DNA of 11,859 bases from the NCBI GenBank assembly GCA_016933985.1, contig JAFGTU010000503.1:1-11859 (forward strand). The letters are read 5' to 3'. How positions within the stretch are numbered: position 1 is the first letter of the stretch; every line of letters begins with the position of its first letter. Source of the stretch: Sedimentisphaerales bacterium (lineage in GTDB: Bacteria; Planctomycetota; Phycisphaerae; Sedimentisphaerales; Anaerobacaceae). Below are positions 6,601-10,393 of the stretch, in pieces. A program made the position numbers and the translations under genes. The notes under the pieces were generated by a model. The model saw nothing but the letters and a program-made list of their open reading frames with translations, did no database searches and was not told the origin of the DNA.

Positions 6601-7497
6601 GAAAACACACCCAACCACATGCGGGCTGCTACCGTTGGTATTGTACATTCCGCCGCCGCGGTCGGCGGCCCTATTTGCCTGGAAGATGCAGTTTGTGACT
6701 GTTGGGCTGCTGCTATAGTTGTACATTCCTCCGCCGTATGTATCGGAACCCGTGCCGTTGGCATTGCCGCCGGTGATTGTGAAGCCCTCCAAAACGGTAT
6801 CCGGGCCTTCGCCGCTTACGCACTGGACGACGTGAAAGTGGCCCGTTCCGTCGATGGTGGTGACCTCCGGGCCGCCGCCGCTGTAGAGTTTCACCGCCTT
6901 ACCGTTGAAATTGATGGCCTCGTAGTAGATTCCAGTGGCCACTTCGATCTGGTCGCCGTTATAAGCGGCATTGATGGCGGCCTGGATGGTCGCGTATTCG
7001 GCCGGTACGTGCAGGAGGGCAGGCGCTGTCGCTACAATGATGTGGATGTTGTCGAGAATGCTCTCCATGTCCGATAGGACAAGGTCGGCGACTCCCTCTT
7101 CATAAACCGTGAGCTCAAAGACAAAGTGCATCCCCGGCGACGGTCCCCCGATCGGCCCCGGTCCTGATATCGTCCGCACGGCGTATTCGTAGAAGACATT
7201 TGGCTCATGGACAGGTTCAGCCGTTGCCAGCGTGCCGGCCTCGGGCCTGATCTCTAAGAGCACGAGCTCGTGTGCCGGCGTCTCAACCTCGAATCCAATG
7301 AGATTCAAGTAGGTATCCGAATTGGTCGAGTTGATCTCGATGGAAACGGGTTCACCGACATCCAGTATCAGTTCGGAGGTTCTTATGCCGTTGACGGTGA
7401 GGTACTGATAGCCGTATACCGTTGTTGACGGCAACAAAACGCCCACCGTTAACAGTATGGCTGCCGCCAAATATCCCTTCATTTTCATCTTAACCAT
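616..7497 (-). CDS. Giant secreted modular protein: beta-helix, two LamG, second beta-helix, two dockerin-like modules
   Basis: A 2293-residue exported protein of unknown function, probably cell-surface glycan binding or adhesion. A Sec signal peptide spans residues about 1-29 (basic KMKMKGY, hydrophobic core, VYG-YQ). Residues 30-155 form a beta-rich, perhaps cohesin-like domain. Residues 155-528 are a right-handed beta-helix that opens with YATIQAAINAAYNGDQIEV, carries GGGMYN/SSPTVTNC.F..N repeats and ends in CVDAGDN...VDMGAYE. Residues 535-627 resemble fibronectin III. Two LamG/concanavalin-type domains follow (635-848, 858-1062), each with a WHHV motif and a Y(V/I)DGV strand. A second beta-helix covers 1068-1275. 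Residues 1280-1760 and 1880-2220 are not recognised, though the latter has propeller-like strands. Dockerin-like pairs lie at 1771-1846 and 2229-2290. No catalytic motif is visible. The strong ribosome-binding site abuts this ATG; ATG at 7488 (residue 4) is an equally good or better start and gives the same signal peptide. Confidence 0.93.
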   Translation of the reverse strand: MVKMKMKGYLAAAILLTVGVLLPSTTVYGYQYLTVNGIRTSELILDVGEPVSIEINSTNSDTYLNLIGFEVETPAHELVLLEIRPEAGTLATAEPVHEPNVFYEYAVRTISGPGPIGGPSPGMHFVFELTVYEEGVADLVLSDMESILDNIHIIVATAPALLHVPAEYATIQAAINAAYNGDQIEVATGIYYEAINFNGKAVKLYSGGGPEVTTIDGTGHFHVVQCVSGEGPDTVLEGFTITGGNANGTGSDTYGGGMYNYSSSPTVTNCIFQANRAADRGGGMYNTNGSSPHVVGCVFTGNKGYVRGSGMCNWSSSPTVVNCTFIDNTETIYGGGMSNNYSSPTVTNCTFRGNSAIHCGGMHNDWSSPTVTNSIFFNNAADVGYNGTSGGMGQSNYSFPKLTNCTFTGNVAYYGGATRSTNDSAPILVNCILWGDTSNIDSEIAGPANVTYSDIRGGWAGAGNINADPLFKDPDLHVYRLSSSASPCVDAGDNTAPDLPIKDFEGSPRIMDGDGNGSAIVDMGAYELTGGLPDTQPPIPNPSLSVEPNGVMHNQLTLICTEAFDPSGVEYYFECVSGPGHDSGWVTYYTYTDTLLEPEMSYAYRVKARDGLLNETSWSPTLWVDTESEPAVTDGLLAYWPMEDGYGSMVSDWSGNGNNGFFSNSTQPVWQPFEGRIGGSLLFDGGEGHVVCPELQGYDFQLGLTAMAWIKTDSLTKDWQAILTRGDTAWRLHRYMNTDYINFACTGLMGGNEAWGSSATGSTPVVDNEWHHVAGVYNPYGETHQVVLYVDGVPDGPEAAQDGYGSVATNPYDVFIGANAEMPGRGWNGLIDDVRLYDDALTEWEIAYLIGEYVEPDRSLLAHWALDESAGTVAADSSWNNHDGFLSSGPAIQWVPGYMGIALSFPGGDYADCGNSSMFDVTAGISVAAWVNINTVPADWTAILTKGDEAWRLSTDVSTTKMHFAVTGAPDYWAAYGTTELTPGYWHHVVGTYDGSHIRLYIDGVEDAGPVPYDGGVTTSQANVWIGGNSGMSGREFDGMIDEAAVWNRALSPEEIQWIAANQIVQRTGIYVDDDAPDDPAPGDPSIGDPDEDGSWNHPFDSIQEGIDAADSFETVIVRDGIYSGWGNRSLSFNGKPMLLRSENGPKNCIINCERMRRGFYFVYEEGEESVLEGFTIANGRAYTEGLEDGGGIYCYYSSPTIRDCIIRNCEGRSGGGICLEYSNALIDGCVITANNAVYYGGGIECRSSNPTLAYSTIRNNSPDGISLNFGSARISGTVNVISDSIVGDAAFQIDPDATLQMENATIAGYTIVQGLGRILVPAGNKLTVVENALIDLTDGDSPGIRGTVQCDGLLVVGDSGSLNRTAVDVTRAIFQDYAIITNNVFSTNVLIPYGQISLENSAIFFNNDVYSKGDRYIDVEPETFTGAIENNRIFVTTEEGRGNLPGGLFELRGQDMFCEQSPCEPGLFELPTVPDFDPATWTIERLELRQGAKLTLTNRDDYQPPYQEGGEAEVLYVKQLVLGEDSVLDTAFNRMYYESLSMHSTARIINRPLLGYSLDDIVFDSPDEYSNRVFNNNLVNADIPGLTRVHIERTVDSQLDPIGLMLMHTLPDLDPASPTYQQVLPARAKGLFARCTEEMVTIRFNYKFETYDPDVRLEVYLSDVPDLLEEDDPERLAHYRLVGILEPPPYPRPGSADSGRFAVFEKTVPTEGLDLTDGTFVELELIQPGELNPIIPPVGIPFMKVLGSPAKDGVVSGTTISIDDWGPEVHCDGICLDVTRDYLVDEVDFLTVVGECGLTAELDPCDTGSRACLEGAYSDDSYVDVLDITGWDWTLGDDDRGYLCDGIPLSEAEAAKEADLKNLGNAMPLAIVPSSLDDLLIIGKRKAAGASVKMQDRLYTFDATPTYSASFTPSSSRSNLRIVQGTDDTIYQVNSEDGVIRLNATDDEIIPPGVCTNVTEPRYSTSGATVYVGIQLEPGHYEDESTGRPILDAAFDEDYAYVVPVVVEPVAEDAYVAAAKLQLLSSGSPPYQVVKIYDDPPLPADNQYRNSLREIEIDDEGNIYVVNAHGLNESNILWRYQPSGAYQRVELGVPGTNNYVPDPVALYISNTTDMLYMASGQHDAADYRNSTIYGFTTVGTMTCTRKITVNSMHHVTGITEDPATGTLYVVGFTMDNIPEFPDETAMPFYEARFAKIPYGSTSATAQALAGSHDLAMPMSVLWTKTIKCGGANIAGDGSVNFLDLAIIGQYWLDSSCSPPDWCGGADIDMSTAVGMTDVAILADNWLETYCAD
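619..813 (-). other. C-terminal dockerin-like module of the giant protein
   Basis: Two calcium-loop/helix repeats occupy residues about 2229-2290. The first is N2233-x-A-x-D2237-G-S-V-N-x-x-D2244, followed by LAIIGQYWL. The second is D2267-x-D2269-x-S-x-x-V-x-x-x-D2278, followed by VAILADNWL. The spacing D1-x-x-x-D5-G-x-V8-x-x-x-D12 is that of type I dockerins. In planctomycete proteins such modules usually sit at the extreme C-terminus and may mediate attachment or assembly. The cognate cohesin is not identified here. Confidence 0.8.
1960..2187 (-). other. Internal dockerin-like module of the giant protein
   Basis: Residues about 1771-1846 contain D1778-V-T-R-D1782-Y-L-V-D1786-E-V-D1789-F-L and, about 39 residues on, A1817-Y-S-D-D1821-S-Y-V-D1825-V-L-D1828-I. 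Both follow the dockerin calcium-loop spacing (positions 1, 5, 9, 12), although the second lacks Asp at position 1. Cysteines (C1772, C1776, C1797, C1806, C1813, C1845) surround the pair. An internal position is unusual for a dockerin and suggests the protein grew by fusion of two secreted proteins. Confidence 0.6.
3673..4296 (-). other. Second right-handed beta-helix of the giant protein
   Basis: Residues about 1068-1275 open with GIYVDDDAPDDPAPGDPSIG and then HPFDSIQEGIDAA, the usual start of planctomycete parallel beta-helix domains. It continues with VLEGFTIANG and GGGI(Y/C/E)C rungs (SSPTIRDCIIRNC, IDGCVITANNA). It resembles the first helix but has fewer rungs. Confidence 0.75.
4312..4926 (-). 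other. Second LamG-like (concanavalin A-like) domain of the giant protein
   Basis: Residues about 858-1062 run from LLAHWALDESAGTVAADSS through AILTKGDEAWRL, WHHVVGTYDGSHIRLYIDGV and VWIGGN to IDEAAVWNRALSPEEI. This is the standard order of strands in LamG/Laminin_G_3 jelly-roll domains, which usually bind carbohydrate or proteins. Confidence 0.85.
4954..5595 (-). other. First LamG-like (concanavalin A-like) domain of the giant protein
   Basis: Residues about 635-848 run from LLAYWPMEDGYGSMVSDWS through AILTRGDTAWRL, EWHHVAGVYNPYGE, VVLYVDGV and VFIGAN to IDDVRLYDDALTEWEI. It is a tandem paralogue of the domain at 4312-4926. The AIL(T)(R/K)GD.AWRL and WHHV strands are nearly shared, so a duplication within the gene is likely. 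Confidence 0.85.
6262..6738 (-). repeat. FxxN/GGGM repeats inside the first beta-helix
   Basis: Six FxxN motifs lie at residues 272, 299, 325, 351, 376 and 407, spaced 25-31 residues, each preceded by a (S)SPTVTNC-like strand and followed by a GGGM(Y/S/H)N-like turn. This is the pattern of chlamydial polymorphic-membrane-protein repeats and gives one or two beta-helix rungs per unit. At DNA level the units recur as GC-rich blocks such as TCACAGTTGGGCTG and CATTCCGCCGCC on the plus strand, a place where recombination could change copy number. Confidence 0.8.
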
Positions 7498-7507
7498 CCT
7501 TCCTTCT
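7498..7507 (-). promoter_or_regulatory. Ribosome-binding site of the giant gene
   Basis: The minus strand reads AGAAGGAAGG immediately before ATG 7497. The distal AGAAGG half is 4 nt from that ATG, while the proximal GGAAGG is 9 nt from the in-frame ATG at 7488. The site therefore supports either start, with 7488 slightly favoured by spacing. Confidence 0.7.
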
Positions 7508-7564
7508 GTGTATGTGGGCAGCTCAGATTATTCTTCCTCGAACGAAGCTGAACCTTTCCTATAT

Positions 7565-7585
7565 GTTGTCCCCACAGCAGACAAC
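7565..7585 (-). promoter_or_regulatory. Leader hairpin upstream of the giant gene, loop complementary to sequence near the RBS
   Basis: GTTGTC (7565-7570) and GACAAC (7580-7585) form a perfect 6-bp stem with a 9-base loop. On the transcript the loop contains UGUGGG, which is complementary to CCCACA (7513-7518) 6 bases upstream of the ribosome-binding site, so a pseudoknot or alternative pairing is possible. It does not match any riboswitch class I know. Confidence 0.4.
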
Positions 7586-7655
7586 GCTTTCTCTCAGGCT
7601 GTTCGTCCGAGTATGCCAGAATTCGACACAATACTACCGCAAAGAGCCGGCGCAA

Positions 7656-7684
7656 ATTATACCATTTATTCGGCAAAAGTCCAA
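7656..7684 (-). promoter_or_regulatory. Sigma-70-type promoter of the giant gene
   Basis: On the minus strand a -35-like TTGGAC (7679-7684) is separated by 17 bp from a perfect TATAAT (7656-7661). Transcription would start near 7649, giving a 5' UTR of about 150 nt. It lies after the end of the pseudopilin gene (stop at 7735), so the giant gene can be expressed separately from the upstream operon. Confidence 0.65.
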
Positions 7685-7734
7685 CAAAATCCTGCCAAAC
7701 CCGCAGAAACAGCCTTTATGCGTGGTTTTTGGGC

Positions 7735-8556
7735 CTATTCTCCCTGGACTTTTCTTGCCAGCGGGTATAGCTCTTTCCAGGGCAGAATCGCATATTGATC
7801 GGCTACCCAGAGGCCCCTTATGATTTCGAGGTAGTCGGCGTGGCCGTCGAGGAAGGCGATATAGTAGTAGTTGGGGCGGCCATGCCACTCGGCCACCTGT
7901 CTCTCCTCGTCCGTCAAAACGTCCGTCGGCTTCCATTGGTTGTACCAGCCATAGTCTCCCAACAGCAATAATTGAGAGTGATTACCGAGGTTGTGGCTGT
8001 TTATGCTGTTGAGGCGGTCATTGACCTCGCCCTCGAGGGCCGTGGTGTCGGCGGTCATCGGGGAGTACCAGCCTGCGAAACTGAAACGCTTATCGCCAAT
8101 AAGGAAGAGATTTGTCACGTAGCTGGTTCCAATACGAAGAAAGACCTTCTGGCGCAATTGAGCCCCAGGCTTACCGCCGTGGTCGCCGGGGCAATGGAAG
8201 ACCTCCGCCTGATGAGGAGTTGGAAGGTTCGGATCAAGACGCAAGACCCTATTGAAGTAGCGATTTCCCTCGTTCTGTTCGCCTATCCAACCGCCGTAGT
8301 ACAAGTGTGCGTTTTTCCTGTTCCGCGCGGGAAAGTATCCATCATTGTCGTCGAGGTAGAGGCGCCAGCCCATTGCCAATTGTCGCAGATTACTGCCGCA
8401 CCGGACCCTCTGGGCAAGCTGCCTGGCCTTGCGGAGGGCGGGCAGCAGTATCGCCATAAGCATGGCTATCACAGCTATCACAACCAATAGCTCGACCAGG
8501 GTAAATCCAATTGGTCGCCGGGCACTGTTAGTCTCCCTGGATAGTCGGCCATTCAC
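7735..8556 (-). CDS. Pseudopilin-like protein with prepilin N-terminal cleavage/methylation domain
   Basis: A 273-residue protein of the PulG/type II pseudopilin-like group that is heavily expanded in Planctomycetota. Residues 1-17 are a basic leader ending in G17. Prepilin peptidase would cut G17-F18, followed by TLVE with Glu at +5 (E22) and a hydrophobic helix to about residue 40 (IAVIAMLMAILLPALRKAR). The periplasmic part has CGSNLRQLAMGWRLYLDDN, an FHCPGD motif (120-125), and a C-terminal H225-x11-DGH (237-239) resembling the H-x9-DG motif of related proteins. The exact role (pseudopilus subunit or surface display) is unknown. Start is GTG at 8554-8556, with GAAGGAG 7 nt upstream. It overlaps the kinase stop by 4 nt (GTGA), implying translational coupling. 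No terminator follows. Confidence 0.9.
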   Translation of the reverse strand: MNGRLSRETNSARRPIGFTLVELLVVIAVIAMLMAILLPALRKARQLAQRVRCGSNLRQLAMGWRLYLDDNDGYFPARNRKNAHLYYGGWIGEQNEGNRYFNRVLRLDPNLPTPHQAEVFHCPGDHGGKPGAQLRQKVFLRIGTSYVTNLFLIGDKRFSFAGWYSPMTADTTALEGEVNDRLNSINSHNLGNHSQLLLLGDYGWYNQWKPTDVLTDEERQVAEWHGRPNYYYIAFLDGHADYLEIIRGLWVADQYAILPWKELYPLARKVQGE

Positions 8557-10316
8557 TGGTTTTCTCCTTCAGGTTGCACAGCAGATGGCTGATTTGATGG
8601 GTTGACGGCGCGTTCGAGGTCATAGAGTCTGGCCTTGACGAAATCGATCATTAGGTCATCGAAACTTGTGCGGCTTTCCTGCGGCAATTGCCTGATCCGA
8701 TCGTAGCTGCTGTGAAAAGCCTCAAGGGCTTCGTCTCTGCTACCATCCATTAGACGGCGCTCGCCAATGATGAAGTCGGCAAACCAGGCACGTTCGCCCG
8801 AAAAGGACTTGTGAATCCGATCTTCCTTCTCACTTGAACTCGCATCGGCCAACAATACAATCGCCGCTTTGTCCTCCGTGGAGCCGATTTGAAAGTACCT
8901 TGCCATCTTCTTGGCATTGTCTATCCGACCTTCTCGCCATTCCTTCAAGAAAAGGGCAAAGTATAAAGGTTTTGCTCCCAGAGTTGTCTTTCCATATTTT
9001 TGTGCTTGTATAGCATAATCCCTGGCGATTAGCTTCGATTCATCTAATGCTCTTTCGGACTGTTTAAAGAGCTCGAAGCTAATCCACGCGAAGGCAATGA
9101 CGATTATGGCCAAGAGCGCGACCACGGTGCTTGTGTATCGGTGTCGGGCGATGATCTTTCGGAGGAGGTACATTGTGCTGATGGATTTTACGCGAATGGG
9201 CCGGCCTTCGAGCCAGTTCTCTATATCGCTTTGCAGCTCAGCGGTGGACTGGTAGCGTTTCTGGCGTTCTTTTTCGAGGGCCGTGAGCAGAATGGCCTCC
9301 ATTTCAGAGTTGAACTTGGGGACGATTTGTCGGGGCCTGACCGGTTGGGCCTGCTGGATATTCTTCAGGGCCTCCAGGGTCGGGCCGTTCACGTCATAGG
9401 GATATTGGCCGGTCAAGAGCGTATAGAGTATAACGCCGAGGGAATAGACGTCGGTCCGCACGTCTATGAGGTTGGGCATGCCGGATGCCTGCTCCGGCGA
9501 CATCGTCGAGAGCGAGCCGGCCCACTGGCCTGTCATCGTGACGACGGCCTTATCGTCGGCCTGCTCGTCCAGGCCGACGGCCTTTGCAAGGCCGAAGTCA
9601 AGTATGTGCGGCTCACCGTGCTTATCAACGAGGATATTTGCGAATTTCAAGTCGCGATGGATAATCCCCTGTTGGTGCGCGTACGATACGGCCGAGCAGA
9701 TTTTCTTGAACAGGTCCACCCGCTCTCGGAAAGAGAGCCTCCGGGCCTGGACATACGCTCGCAACGGCTCGCCGTCGATATACTGCATCACGAAGTAGTA
9801 CTGACGGTGAATGATTCCGCTGTCGCGAATGCTCACGATATTCGGATGGTCGAGGCTGGCGATAAGCTCCGCCTCTCGCTCGAAGTAGTACCTTGCCCGG
9901 TCGGATGCGAGCAGCGAGGGCAGGAGGACCTTGATCGCAACGTTGGTCTTGGTGGCGGTGTGGACCGCTTTATACACGACTGCCTGTCCGCCTTGAGGCA
10001 GGGTCTCAACGATTTGATAACCCTCGATCATCGATTCGAGAGACTTGGCGAAATCGGGCCGGCCCGGCGATACTACCGTCGCTTGGCTAAGCGTTTCAGT
10101 CGGGCGCTCGTCCTCGGCTATTGCAAGAGTCTTCTCGTCGGCAAGAGTCTCGGAATCATGCCGGCTGCTCTGGCCCATAGTTGACCGTGTCACCTCTACT
10201 GTGGCCCGACAATCGTCGCACTGGGTGAGGTGCTTCTCAAAGACCTGACGTTCATTCTGCGAACATCCGCCGGTCAAGTAGCGTTCGACGAGCTCTTTTG
10301 TTGGACAGGCGGACAT
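8553..10316 (-). CDS. Membrane Ser/Thr protein kinase with N-terminal anti-sigma-type zinc finger
   Basis: A 587-residue Hanks-type (PknB-like) kinase. Residues 3-40 hold a putative zinc finger with H29-x3-C33-x2-C36, the ZAS pattern of anti-sigma factors. The kinase domain spans about 100-370: P-loop LPQGGQAVVYKA (106-117), K129 in VAIKVL, alpha-C E148, HRDLKFAN (220-227), DFG (240-242), and SPEQASG (273-279) in the APE region. The P-loop keeps only G109 and G110; the usual first and third glycines are P107 and A112. A single transmembrane helix lies at about 396-416, followed by a helical, TPR-like C-terminus (418-570) that would sit outside the cytoplasm. All core catalytic residues are present, so it should be active. 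Start is ATG with GAAGGA 7 nt upstream. It lies 77 nt after the phosphatase gene and overlaps the pseudopilin gene. Substrates are unknown; the phosphatase is the natural antagonist candidate. Confidence 0.93.
   Translation of the reverse strand: MSACPTKELVERYLTGGCSQNERQVFEKHLTQCDDCRATVEVTRSTMGQSSRHDSETLADEKTLAIAEDERPTETLSQATVVSPGRPDFAKSLESMIEGYQIVETLPQGGQAVVYKAVHTATKTNVAIKVLLPSLLASDRARYYFEREAELIASLDHPNIVSIRDSGIIHRQYYFVMQYIDGEPLRAYVQARRLSFRERVDLFKKICSAVSYAHQQGIIHRDLKFANILVDKHGEPHILDFGLAKAVGLDEQADDKAVVTMTGQWAGSLSTMSPEQASGMPNLIDVRTDVYSLGVILYTLLTGQYPYDVNGPTLEALKNIQQAQPVRPRQIVPKFNSEMEAILLTALEKERQKRYQSTAELQSDIENWLEGRPIRVKSISTMYLLRKIIARHRYTSTVVALLAIIVIAFAWISFELFKQSERALDESKLIARDYAIQAQKYGKTTLGAKPLYFALFLKEWREGRIDNAKKMARYFQIGSTEDKAAIVLLADASSSEKEDRIHKSFSGERAWFADFIIGERRLMDGSRDEALEAFHSSYDRIRQLPQESRTSFDDLMIDFVKARLYDLERAVNPSNQPSAVQPEGENQ
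8564..8570 (-). promoter_or_regulatory. Ribosome-binding site fixing the GTG start of the pseudopilin gene
   Basis: GAAGGAG lies inside the kinase 3' end, 7 nt before GTG 8554-8556. No ATG with comparable spacing exists, so the GTG start and the 4-nt overlap are well supported. Confidence 0.75.
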
Positions 10317-10323
10317 ACTACCG

Positions 10324-10329
10324 TCCTTC
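10324..10329 (-). promoter_or_regulatory. Ribosome-binding site of the kinase gene
   Basis: GAAGGA lies 7 nt before ATG 10314-10316. The 77-nt gap to the phosphatase gene contains no clear promoter or terminator, which favours co-transcription. Confidence 0.65.
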
Positions 10330-10393
10330 AGTCAGGTCTCTGCAAGCCTGCACAGACGAACCGCCAAACTCTCAGTTCTCCGCACGGGCATTT

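Noticed and set aside
6262..6738. Regular GC-rich repeats that might suggest a CRISPR or tandem DNA array
   Set aside because: The units are imperfect, 75-93 bases apart and in frame, and they encode FxxN beta-helix rungs, so they are protein repeats.
7580..7625. CTGAGA-like motif in the leader suggesting a TPP riboswitch
   Set aside because: Only one short motif (GCCTGAGAGAAAG) is present; the other conserved TPP elements and paired arms are missing.
7457..7823. Short open frames on both strands in the leader of the giant gene
   Set aside because: They lack ribosome-binding sites and recognisable domains and overlap the promoter and leader structure.
9141..10184. 347-codon open frame on the plus strand
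   Set aside because: It is antisense to the kinase gene, whose catalytic motifs are unmistakable, and has no ribosome-binding site or domain of its own.
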